Assembly: GCA_002197995.1 (NCBI GenBank)
Contig: NGZR01000003.1
Span: 1,488,001 to 1,552,000 of the forward strand
From: Gaeumannomyces sp. JS-464
Taxonomy: Eukaryota > Ascomycota > Sordariomycetes > Magnaporthales > Magnaporthaceae
Reading direction: 5' to 3'
DNA length: 64,000 bases
Shown: positions 48,604-58,709 of the stretch, piece after piece
How positions within the stretch are numbered: the stretch's first letter is position 1
Layout of the letters: the number at the start of each line of letters is the position of its first letter
The notes under the pieces: generated by a model
The model's database searches: none
What the model was told of the DNA's origin: nothing
The model's input: the letters and a program-made list of their open reading frames with translations, nothing else
Position numbers and translations under genes: made by a program

Positions 48604-50414
48604 GGCTGTGGGTGTGAGATTGATCTATCTGCACGATTGTGGCTCGGTGCTAGGTTCTTTGGGACCTTCCTCTCGTGGCAACTGGGGCCAGAGTCGATCC
48701 TTGTGTTCGTCTGCAGGAAACCCCGTCCTGCGGTGTTTGTTGATGGGTCGGATGGCAGGCGGTCCGTTTGGTGGTAATATCCGGGGGCAAAGCAATTATG
48801 CGGGAATGGACCGGCCAATTCAGGTAAAAATTGTTGTCGCTGGGCTCTTTCCGTAGCTGCTTACGGCGCCCCTTATTCTTGTTCTGAGTCGCTCACGATG
48901 CACGACGGGGAGGGACGGCAAGGACCAGGGAACAAAGCAATCGAGGCGAAAGGCGGAGGAAACTGTCTGCCTGTTTTGGCTGCTTTGCTTCGGTGATTAG
49001 CTGACGGAGCAGGTTACGAGGTGGCCAACCGATCGAGTTCCGTCCAAACCGCCTCCGCACGCGTGGAGAACATCAATGGGACGATCCGCAGAGTGCCCCC
49101 GACGCATGGTCCCTGTGCCAGCTAATTGAAGGATGGATCTGCCGCTCACCTGGGTCGTCTGATTGATGCTGCCTGGCGTCTTTGGGGCTTTGCAGTTGCG
49201 CTGGCTTTGGCTCCTCGAGGAACCGTGGAGCTTTGCAGGTTTCCATGACGCATCCGTCGGGGTTGCTTTGAAACAATAGGATTCATTTCATTTTCTTGGC
49301 AGCTCCTCATTGGCCAATGATGCGGTCCTCTGTGGAGCTGTGTTGCGGGGGCACCTTCATGTGCCGCTCCGAGAGAGCTTGAGAAGCTTGTTTGCACCGT
49401 GGACACACTTTGAGCTTCAGTCTCCCTGGTCGGCTCGGTCAGGCAGTCGGGACTGGTTCCGATTGAGCAGCAACGCGTCTCACTGCATAGGTGTCCATTG
49501 GCCGAGGTATAAGCAAAGGATCACCATGGCATTGGATATCAGTCGGTTTACCCGGTCCACAGGTAGGTTCGATGTCCCCGTGGACTGCGATTGGTGGCAG
49601 GATCACTCACCATTCCCCATTGTTGGTGCAACAAGATCCCTGCTTCTCTCGCTGGGGGAGAATTACCTCCAACCTTTGCACACAATGCGCTTGTTCTATC
49701 CATGCGCTGGCGGTCGGGATGTTTTTCCCTCATTTATTTGTCCATTTGTCAGTCCTCGGAGGCCACCGAGGCCACCAAACCTTGTTTATGATCGTCGTGG
49801 CGGTGTGTTAAAGCAATTCCTTGTTGATTAATCGCCTCTCGCCACTTTGACTGCACCCTCCACAGGCGCGGCCCAAGAGTGTAACGCCAGCCGCCGAATC
49901 GGCCGAGAATGGGCCCGTGGCGGCAGGATTCACGGCACACCAATTCCGCCGCGTCGCGCCTGGACATACAATATCCCCATCCTTCTCCGCTCCCCGGGCT
50001 TTTCCCCTCCTTTTTCTTCTTAGCCGTCGAGTGAGCGACGGGGGCAGAGCTCCAGATGGGCCCTCAAACCCGAGACCCCGGCCGGTTGACAGCTGCAGGC
50101 GCGCCGTCTCTCACCCACCCTCTTGGTCTTGTTGGTAACGAAAGCCCACCCACCCACTTGCGCGACGGAGAGACTGGAGCATCTTTGTCGTTTTTTTTTT
50201 TTTTTTTTGACGCGAAAGGGTGAGGGAAGCGGTGCATGTATCACGGGTGGGTGCTGCGTCATATCTCCAGCGAGTATCTGAGTAGAAATTTTCGCCTCAT
50301 CGCGAGAAAAAACCTCGCTCCCTTGAACATCATCACACTCGTGCTGCGTCGACCTTCCTGCATTTTTTATCATTACAAGAAAATCTCCAAGCTTCTAATT
50401 AGCAGAAAGTGAGA
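48604..50414. other. Divergent intergenic stretch, M13 peptidase / MFS transporter
   Basis: It contains both promoters and an 18-T run at 50191-50208. The 173-codon plus-strand frame at 49310-49831 has no protein-like features. No gene seen. Confidence 0.55.
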
Positions 50415-52842
50415 ATGTCGTCCCCCGTCGCCGATGATGTCGCCCGCGACAACCCTGCCAAAAACGAGCCCGAACACCACGCCGCCATGGCGGCGCCGGA
50501 GCGCCGGGCGGCTGTGGAGAAGAGCATGAAGCGCAAGCTCGACACGCGATGCTCGCTGTTCGTCCTGATTTACATCATGAACTACCTGGACCGCAACAAC
50601 ATCGCCGCCGCTCGCCTCAAGGGGCTTGAGAGGGATCTCAGCCTTGAGTGCGCTGCGACCAGCTTTGAGAAAATGTCTTTGCCTGTTTCTTCCCTGATAT
50701 GCTGACCATCTGGCCAATCTTGCTTGTTAGCTACAACCAATACGCCACCTGCTTGAGTATCTTGTACGCGGGATACATTCTAATGTACGCACGCGCGCGC
50801 CGTCTTCACTTCATCTCCCCTAGCCCCCGCATTCCGGCGCCGGCCGGCCCGGGCCGCGCCTTGGTAGCTCGCGTTTGGCTCCACCAGACGTTGAGCTTTC
50901 AGAGTTGACCCTTCGCCCACGAACCAAACCACAGGCAGGTTCCAAGTAATATTTTTATCAACCGAATCGAGCGGCCGTCGCTCTATATCGCGTGTGCCAT
51001 GCTGGTTTGGGGTTTAATCAGCACACTAAGTCCGTCCCACTTCCCGGTCGCCCCTCTTGGGGCGCGTCTACAAGCTTCGACGAGACGGGGCTGATAAAAA
51101 AAAATATAGGCGGAAATGCCCAGACGTTCGCTCACATGGTCGTTATCCGCTTCTTTCTTGGGTTTTCCGAAGCTGTCTTCCTCCCTGGAGCTCTCCTTCT
51201 CCTGAGCAAATGGGTATGTCCGGCGTTCGCAGAGGGCTCGAGCACTATGCCCACATGGGATCATGGGATAGACATTGACAGGAGCAAACAGTATACACGC
51301 AAAGAGCTCGCTCTGCGCAACGCCATCCTCTTCTGTGGAAACTTGATCTCCAACGCTTTCAGCGCTCTTGTCGGCGCCGGAGTGCTTTCGAGTAGGCGCA
51401 TGCTGCTCCCAGGGGGCACTTCCCTCATCCCATTGTAGATATCTACTGACATATATGCATTGTAGATATGGAAGGGTAGGGTCGCCTGGCTCCGTAGCCC
51501 GCTCTCGCCAACCACCTACTAACAAACCCATCTTTTAATCAGGACGCTTGGTCACGCGGCATGGCGTTGGCTGTTTTGGAGTCAGTGCAATACCCTTCAT
51601 CCCGCAACACCTCATCATCGATACAGATACTAACTCGATGCAACAATAAAGTCGAAGGAGGAGTGACCATGGCAATCGCGTAAGCTTTCCTTCATCTTCC
51701 TCGTTGGTTTCTTTCCCAATGCTAACGGAACACAGCATCTCCTCGGCCTTCATCCTCCCAGACCTCCCGCACAACACCAAGGGGTTCACCGAAGAGGAGC
51801 TTTACGTGGCGCAGCTGCGCATGACCGAGGACGTGGGCGAGGCCGACCTGGACTCGTCCGAGCAGGGCGTCTTCGACGGCCTCATCATGACCCTCAAGGA
51901 CTTCAAGGTCTACCTGCTCTGCCTGGTCCTCACCGCATACGTTATCGGCCTAAGCTTCAATGCCTATTTCCCGACCCTGACCGGAACCCTCGGTTTCGAC
52001 TACGTCCCGACGCTGCTTCTCTCGTCCCCTCCTTGGGCGTTCTCCTGTATGGTCTCATTGTTGAACGCCTGGCACGCCGACCGCACGCAGGAGAAGGTAT
52101 GGCTTAATTTGAACCGATTTTGTATCTTCGACAATCCTATAAGTTCGCGTAATTGCTAACCACGACACAAATCCAATCCTTATCCTCCCCTCACATAGTT
52201 CTGGCACATAGTCGGCCCGATATTTTTCGGCATCCTCGGCTTCGTCATTTCCATGTCGACCCCAAACGTCGCTGCTCGCTATGTGGCTCTCTTCCTCCAA
52301 GCCTCCTCCTACGCCGGTTTTATCGTCTTTTACAGCTGGATCTGTAAGGGCTCATCCTCACCATGGCACCTCATCTTTTCTTGCATTTCGCCCTTCTGTC
52401 TAACCGCAGTTCGTACCGCCAACCCGTCAGCCTCCTCATTCCCCCGCCCGCCCGCCAAGCGCGCCGTGGCCCTGGCGCTGGTCAACGCCTTCTCGCAGCT
52501 CGGCAACATTGCTGGGTCGTATGTCTGGAACCTGTCTGCTAACGGGTTCAGAGGTAGCTATGGTTGGTGGTTTCATTTTCCTCGCTTCTCCATTATTTCT
52601 GATCTAGATGCTAAACAGCGGCAATTAACCCGAAAACAAAGGCATCGTTCTGGCCATGTTCGGCATCACGGTCCTGGGCTGCCTCGCCTTCCGCACCATC
52701 CTGGTGCGCGAGAACAAGAAGCTGGCCGAGGGCCAGGCCGCCTGGGACGCACGCCGACGTGGCCAAGAGGACGGCCGCCGTCGAGGACTCGGACAATATG
52801 CGCATCGAGAGGCTGCGCAAGGAGTTCAGATACCTGATCTAG
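50415..52842 (+). CDS. MFS transporter of the Dal5/allantoate permease type (anion:cation symporter family)
   Basis: Twelve exons were placed by hand: 50415-50647, 50731-50784, 50935-51029, 51110-51213, 51292-51391, 51466-51475, 51543-51580, 51652-51679, 51736-52096, 52199-52343, 52410-52562 and 52642-52842. All junctions agree in phase. The result is about 506 residues with the marks of the fungal ACS group: MNYLDRNNIAAARL, NQYATCLSILYAGYILMQVPSN, RFFLGFSEAVFLPGALLLLS, LGHAAWRWLFWIEGGVTMAIA, HADRTQEK and PRPPAKRAVALALVNAFSQL, hydrophobic segments throughout. Relatives import allantoate, ureidosuccinate, nicotinate, pantothenate or dipeptides; the substrate cannot be read from sequence. The last exon needs one frame correction near 52750, where ACGC is doubled; uncorrected, the frame continues to 52918. 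Confidence 0.88.
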
Positions 52843-54064
52843 ACCGGGTCTTATGGTTCGTTTACTGCGCCAGCGGCCCAGGATGGTGTTGCGTATCAAC
52901 GGCGCGTGGGGCAATAGGCTAAAGGCGCAGTCTCCTACCACCGTGTAGGGTCCGGATCCGCCCCCATTGCTGTGAGCGCTGTTTCTTGGACACGAGGTCT
53001 CGACCGGTGCTGGGGAGTGCAAACATGACGGGGCTGATTTGTCCAGACCGCAAGTGATGTTTCGTGCATAAATGGATGGTGTGGGACTGGACCTAAGCTT
53101 GTTTATAGGCTCTGAATTTCTCGTGATTTTATCATGGAATGGATCCAACAAGTTCGGACCATCTCAAAGAAGGTTATTATGCCAATGCATACAAAGTTTA
53201 CGAAAACGATGATGCTTGCCTGGCCGTTCCAGACCGCACCTTTTTGGGCGACCCAAGATCACATGTGTTTTGGGCGACCTCATGCCGTGACAAGGGTCAT
53301 GCACGAATCTGTGCCACCCCGTGGGCCGCTAATGCCGTGCCGGCAACCCCCCTGTAGACCACAGCGGGTAGTCCCGCACAAGGAACGGGGCGACCGTGTG
53401 CCAGGCCTCAAACGTCCGGCACAGCAGGTCATCCAGACGGTTCCATGTGATCGCGGGCTGACGCAGGATGGTGCGAACAATATACCATGTATGTGCCTAC
53501 CTATGTTCTATACGTATAGCAAACTAAACCCGCTGCCCACAGATACGTACCCAAAGACCCGTGGAAGATATATAGGAGGCAACGGCATCATTAGCCTCAT
53601 GTTGTTAAAGACAGAAATCTAGCTGTCGCACATGATTAACGAGGTAAGTACAGTTAGACTACGTTAATAAGGAACGCGGGAAAATGACGCTGCAGCACGG
53701 TATATCCTCCACTACGAAAGCCACCTTTTTGACAAACTGAGGGGTGGAGCCTGAAAACGAAACATGAACGGACGAAAGAAAAGATAAATAAATCGGGAAA
53801 TTGTCTACTTGAAAGGCCTTCCAGAGAAGTCTGTCAAGTGAGAGGGAGATAGATACCAGTGACCAAAGGAGAAGGGAAAAGGGGGCGTCTCGTTCATCCT
53901 AGCCGTGAAATCCCATACGTAATAAAAATAAGTCTCGTTCCTCGTTGCTGCGGGTAATAGAAAACAGAAAACGAAACAGGAAAAGGGCCGCATTTAGGTG
54001 CCTTAGAATTCTATGAGCGCAGCAGATAAATCCAGGGCGTTCAACACCCCGCGCCGAGAAGCGT
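52843..54064. other. Convergent intergenic stretch, MFS / phosphatase-family gene
   Basis: 3' flanks of two convergent genes. Short open frames at 53134-53622 lack any protein signature. Nothing else seen. Confidence 0.55.
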
Positions 54065-55975
54065 TCAGTAGACGCTCCCGCGGAGGCTCTTGTCCTCACG
54101 CTCGGCCTTGTCTAGGTCCTCTTGGGCGGCGTCGCGGCCATCCTCACCGCTGACCTTTACTTGCGGCTGTGCCGGTGTGTCGTGCTTGTGGGTGCGCTGG
54201 TGGTCGGCACGCTCATTGTCGGACAGCTCATGGTCGCCCTGCTCGGCCTCGCTGTGGTCGTGGTCGTGGTCGTGATGATCACACTGCGGCGCGTCGCCGA
54301 GCCGGTTCGCATAGGCGCCGCGGCCCATGCCGCTAATATCGCGTCGGTGGCCGCCGCTGGCGCCCTCCTTGGCGTTTCCACAGTCACCCGCGACGCTGCC
54401 CTCGGCCGGGGTAGTGGCGGCCGTAACGTCTCCAGAGGCCCCGTCGGTGGCTGCACTGTTGCCGTGATCATTGATGTCGTCTTGGGACGAGGCCGGCGCT
54501 GCACTCAGACGAGCGATGCGGTCGCGCGTGGATTCGTCCTCGGAAGAGTCGGCGTCGCTTGTGTGGCCGCTGTAGGTACCACCAAAGTCGCGCCCAACAT
54601 GCAGGAGCCGCGGTGGCGGCTTGTTGTTGTTCGGCGACTCAAGTTGCGAGCGCAGGCGCACGTCGACCGAAATGAACGACGGCGTGCCGTCGGGCGAGCT
54701 AACAACCTCATCGCGTGCACGGGTCACGTCGATAGAGGGCGCTAGCAACGATGAGCTGCCGCTGCTCCCGGCAGATTCCGACTGAAATCGGCGGGCATTG
54801 GGTCGGCGGCTGGCGAGGGACGAGGTGATCGAGGAGGACGAGGATGAGATTTGTAGTGCGTTGTTGCTCTTGATGCTGCTGACGGCAGGGGACGGGTTGC
54901 CCTCGGTCGAATCGAGACCCGAGTTGGAGGCCAGCTCCTGCTGAGACCGCTTGGGCTCCTCGGCGGGCCGATTGCTGTTAACAGGGGTCGGGTTGGAGTA
55001 GATGGCGGTCCCGTCGCGGCGGACGAGGTCGGCGAGGCCTGAGCGGATCTTGAAGCCTTTGTCGTGGGTGCAGCCGTTGGGGCAGCCGCCCCATCTCCGG
55101 GCAGGGATGCTTGGGGATGACGCAGCAGCGGCAGCAGTGGTGCCCTGCTCCGACCTGGCAATGAGGCTGCTGGTGCTGCTGTTGGCGCCGTTGTTGGTGA
55201 GCCTGGCCAGAGCTGAGGTGTCCTTAGCGTCGCGCTCTTTGTCCCTCTCCTTCTCCTTTTCCTTCTCCTTCTGCGCCAGTTCCCTATCACGGCGCAGCTC
55301 AGACCAGGTACGGAGCTTGTTCTCAAGAATGTACTTGCCGCTGTCCTCGCGGCGGCGCATGATGAGGAACTCGCAGTGGTTGACGTTGCGCAGGTCCTCA
55401 AAGTACTCGACGCTGAAGTGATACCACTTCATGAGGAAGACGCGGGACATGAGGCCGTGGGTGACCAGGACGCAGACGCTGGCGAAGTCGTCGTCGCCAA
55501 ACTGGCGCCAGAGCGACTCGTTGAAGCCCGAGACGCGGTCGTAGGCGTCGGCGGCGCTCTCGCCGTTGGGGATGCGGTAGAAGAAGTGGCCGTAGTCGGC
55601 GCGCTCCTGCCACATGCGCTCCATCTCGGCGCTGCAGGGCTGGAAGTTGCCAAAGTCCTGCTCGCGCAGGCGCGGCTCCTCGTAGACCTTGATGTTGTTG
55701 CGCTTGAAGGCCGACGGCTCGGGCTCGTCGGCGGTCAGGGTGGCCAGGATGCCCTCGGTGGTCTCGCGCGTGCGGCGGTAGGGTGAGGTGAAGAAGTGCA
55801 GCGTGTCGTCGGCCCGCAGCATGGACCGCAGCCGCCGGCCAGCGTCATAGGCCTGCTGCCAGCCCTCCTGGGTCAGCTTGACCCGGTGGTCTGGGATGGT
55901 CTGGTGGATCTCGCGCTTCTTGTTGCCCTCGGACTGTGCGTGGCGGATCAGGATAATGAGTCTTGGTTTTGCCAT
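54065..55975 (-). CDS. Histidine phosphatase (phosphoglycerate-mutase-like) with long disordered tail
   Basis: One uninterrupted frame of 636 residues. The N-terminal 230 residues form a histidine phosphatase domain: RHAQSEGN with the phospho-acceptor His at 12, SPYRRTRET, the acid residue region with PRLREQDFGNFQ, and the second His in VTHGLMSR. This is closest to the fungal Det1-like group of broad-range acid phosphatases rather than glycolytic mutase. The remaining 400 residues are low complexity: a KEKEKERDKERD stretch, Ser-rich segments, then His/Asp/Glu-rich sequence, probably disordered and a site for regulation. Yeast Det1 is tied to sterol movement between ER and plasma membrane; transfer of that role here is inference. 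The frame is intact. Confidence 0.9.
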   Translation of the reverse strand: MAKPRLIILIRHAQSEGNKKREIHQTIPDHRVKLTQEGWQQAYDAGRRLRSMLRADDTLHFFTSPYRRTRETTEGILATLTADEPEPSAFKRNNIKVYEEPRLREQDFGNFQPCSAEMERMWQERADYGHFFYRIPNGESAADAYDRVSGFNESLWRQFGDDDFASVCVLVTHGLMSRVFLMKWYHFSVEYFEDLRNVNHCEFLIMRRREDSGKYILENKLRTWSELRRDRELAQKEKEKEKERDKERDAKDTSALARLTNNGANSSTSSLIARSEQGTTAAAAASSPSIPARRWGGCPNGCTHDKGFKIRSGLADLVRRDGTAIYSNPTPVNSNRPAEEPKRSQQELASNSGLDSTEGNPSPAVSSIKSNNALQISSSSSSITSSLASRRPNARRFQSESAGSSGSSSLLAPSIDVTRARDEVVSSPDGTPSFISVDVRLRSQLESPNNNKPPPRLLHVGRDFGGTYSGHTSDADSSEDESTRDRIARLSAAPASSQDDINDHGNSAATDGASGDVTAATTPAEGSVAGDCGNAKEGASGGHRRDISGMGRGAYANRLGDAPQCDHHDHDHDHSEAEQGDHELSDNERADHQRTHKHDTPAQPQVKVSGEDGRDAAQEDLDKAEREDKSLRGSVY

Positions 55976-57736
55976 ATTGCTTGCTTGGTGCCGTTCGCGG
56001 GCGGCGTCGGTTGGGTTGGGTTGGTGGCTGTTGGTTGAGTTACGCTCGGCTTATTTGCGGGGAGTCTATCTGAGGTGCCTCTGGGAATTTATATTGTCGA
56101 CTTAGCCACTTTCACTCGGGCAGGCGGAGGAATCCGTGTGATGTGATGGCAGGGGTATAGGTGAGGTTGTTGGTGATAGTGTGCAAGAGGCTGCATGCAA
56201 GAGGTTCATGGGTTCATACCTGGATCCGCAGCAGCGGCGGGCGGGGAGAAGGTGGCAGATAGATATAGGATCCTGTCTGATGTTCCAGGCTGGTTCCCCT
56301 CGGGCTCAGCAGGCTCGGGCGACGATCAGTTGGGTTATTGGCCTGGCCGGTTTCCCCCCACTGGGGATGGATATGCACTCTCGCGCTCTCGCACGTCGTT
56401 CGTTGGGTGGTGGCCAACCTTGTTCGCCAAAGTTTGCTGTGGTTGGTGCGTCTGAGATGGAGTCTGGCGCGACAGATGGCAGCGGCGGGCCGTGTAACCC
56501 CAAATACGCAGCCTCGGCTAAGCCCAAGCACAGGTGCAGCGCCAACGACGTGATGCGATGCTTCCCACCCCAGCCCAACGAAAAGTCTGGGTCTGCGATC
56601 TCAACAGGGCCGTGACAGGCGATGGCGGCAGGATCCTGGCGCCAGCGATGTGCTTATCAGAAGTCGAAACCGTACGACGACGCATGCACTGCGCAGGAGA
56701 TCCGAGTGGTGGAGGGTGAGATGTCGATATCGAGGAGAGGCTTTGAAAATAGGCGGGAAAATAGGTGGGAAAATAGACCCGCGACGCATTCCTTGCCTCG
56801 TTCGATATTTTTTGGCATGGGGATGGGTTTTGTCCAAAATTCTGGGCCCCTTTTTGCCCCTCCTCTGGCACTTTCCGATGTATCACATCCCTGCTGGCAC
56901 CCCCTGGGGCGCCTGCCTGCTGTTTTGCTTTGAACCCCAAGCTCAATTGCCATTGCCATAATGGGCCCCGCCTTGGGGTGTTTGTTCCGATTCTCGGCAC
57001 TCGATCATTGTCACCAGCCAGCAGGCAACGCAGGCAGCACAGACAGCCAGCCAGCCGGGTAGCAGGCCTCCGTGACAAGAAAGCGTTTTTGATGCCTTCT
57101 TGGTGCCCGCCACCCGCCAAGTCCCATTACAAATCTCTACCTACCTGTTGCCGCATCTCGGGCTTGCATCTCAGGCCATCACATCACCAGGAACCCAGCC
57201 GATTCTATTGGAGCGCTCAGCACACCCGCCACTCGCTTCAGCCTTGGAAACCCTGCCCGGGTGCCTCGTGAACGCCGCAGCCGACCTTGGCTTCGGCGCT
57301 TTCCGGCATGCTGGGCGCCACACCCCAGTTCCCCCCAGTTCACACCCCATGCCATGCCACCCGTGGCATAACATGACTTTTCTTTATCCTCTTTCCCCGT
57401 AATAAGCGACAAACGACTTTCTGCCTGCGCACGCGTGCATCGCATCCAGAACCCCGGCGACCGCGCAGGCTCAATTGCCCTTTCCCCATCTCCTGCAAGC
57501 AACACGCGCGCAACCGCATCCCGCCGCCACCTACCCCAAAAAGACAAGAAGAAAACGAAACCAAAATCGCGCCACCCCCATCTCGCACCACCCACTACCC
57601 GCTTCCTTCGGTTGCAGTCCCGAGTAAAGCCAAGGGAATGGCGAGATAGAAGCCCGGGAGTTTGGATAATCATTACCCAAGCAGTAACCGCCCTTCCAAC
57701 CAGCCGAATCGTCCCTATTACCAGAAAGAAAAAAAA
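55976..57736. other. Divergent intergenic stretch, phosphatase / PRKRIP1-like gene
   Basis: Between two start codons pointing apart. Several 100-250 codon frames on both strands overlap each other and have no protein-like composition. No gene seen. Confidence 0.55.
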
Positions 57737-58344
57737 ATGTCCGGCGAAGGCCCCGAGAGCATCCCGACGTCGGCGGACCCGCGCTCCAAGCGGCCGACCA
57801 AGAAGCGCGCCCTGACGCCGGTGTCGGAGCAGGCCGCCTCGGTCGAGGCGCTTCGCTTCGCCAAGCCCGAACAGGTCATCCGGATACCACCGGCGACGCC
57901 GACGGCCGCCGGCGCCTGGCCGTGCCGCCCGAGATCGTGACAAACGTCCAGGGCTCCAGCGCGGGCGCCGGCTCGGGCGAGTTCCACGTCTACAAGGCCA
58001 GCCGCCGGCGCGAGCTCGAGCGCCTGCGCGTCATGGACGAGGACCTGCGCAAGGAGCAGGCCCGCCAGGAGTTTGAGCGCAAGAGGGCCGAGAACGAGAA
58101 GCGGGACGAGGAGAAGACGCGCAAGAACAGGGAAAAGAGGGAGAAGAAGAAGAAGAGGGTCCGCATGGCCCAGCAGACCAAGCCCAAGCCCAACGCCGCC
58201 GCTCCCAGTGCAGGTTCTGCCACCGGCCAGGACGCGACAGCTGCAGCAGGGAGCGGCGGGGACACCGATGCTGATAAGGACTCATCGGCTCCCGTTATTA
58301 CTGCCGCACAGGCTGAGGCCGGCCTTGTGATTCACGAGGATTGA
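57737..58344 (+). CDS. PRKRIP1-like (DUF1168) spliceosomal protein
   Basis: ATG at 57737, stop at 58342-58344, about 202 residues after one base is restored. The first half (SGEGPESIP... to EQVI) and second half (ADGRRRLAVPPEIVTNV onward) lie in different frames that meet near 57879: ATCCGG where ATCCCGG would keep frame. The second half holds the family core FHVYKASRRRELERL followed by a long basic/acidic helix rich in Lys, Arg and Glu, then an Ala/Asp-rich tail. In humans PRKRIP1 is a long-helix component of the late spliceosome (C* complex); a nuclear splicing role is inferred by family. No intron is needed. It is convergent with CCT3. Confidence 0.8.
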
Positions 58345-58709
58345 GAGCACCGACCGATCGACTCCCTTCATTCCCCGATACGAACGACGGACAATACGAT
58401 AAACATGGCCGACGACAGCGACGGCACTCGCATCCGATCCCTGGATAACTTTTTGTCGTTTGTTTTACTTCTTTTTGTCTACCGAAACTCCCGTAACAGA
58501 TTTTTGAAGGGGGTTTACACGGACTGGCAACGAAAGAAGGGGTATTTATCATCCTCTCGTCACTTCCATCCATATCCGCGGTACCACCATCGAGAGAACC
58601 AAGGACGGGGGAATCCGGACGCCGATATGGAGAGAAAAAAATGCCCAGATAACCCCCACGACAAGGGCTTTGGTAGGTGGTCTAGCGCATTAGGGATCCT
58701 GGTGTCTAT
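58345..58709. other. Short convergent intergenic stretch
   Basis: About 365 bases between the stop codons of the PRKRIP1-like gene and CCT3. It should carry both 3' UTRs. Nothing else seen. Confidence 0.6.

Noticed and set aside
54122..54745. 207-codon hydrophobic plus-strand frame opposite the histidine phosphatase tail
   Set aside because: It mirrors the His/Asp-rich tail codons, where the antisense gives Val/Ala runs. The sense frame is part of one intact 636-residue protein.
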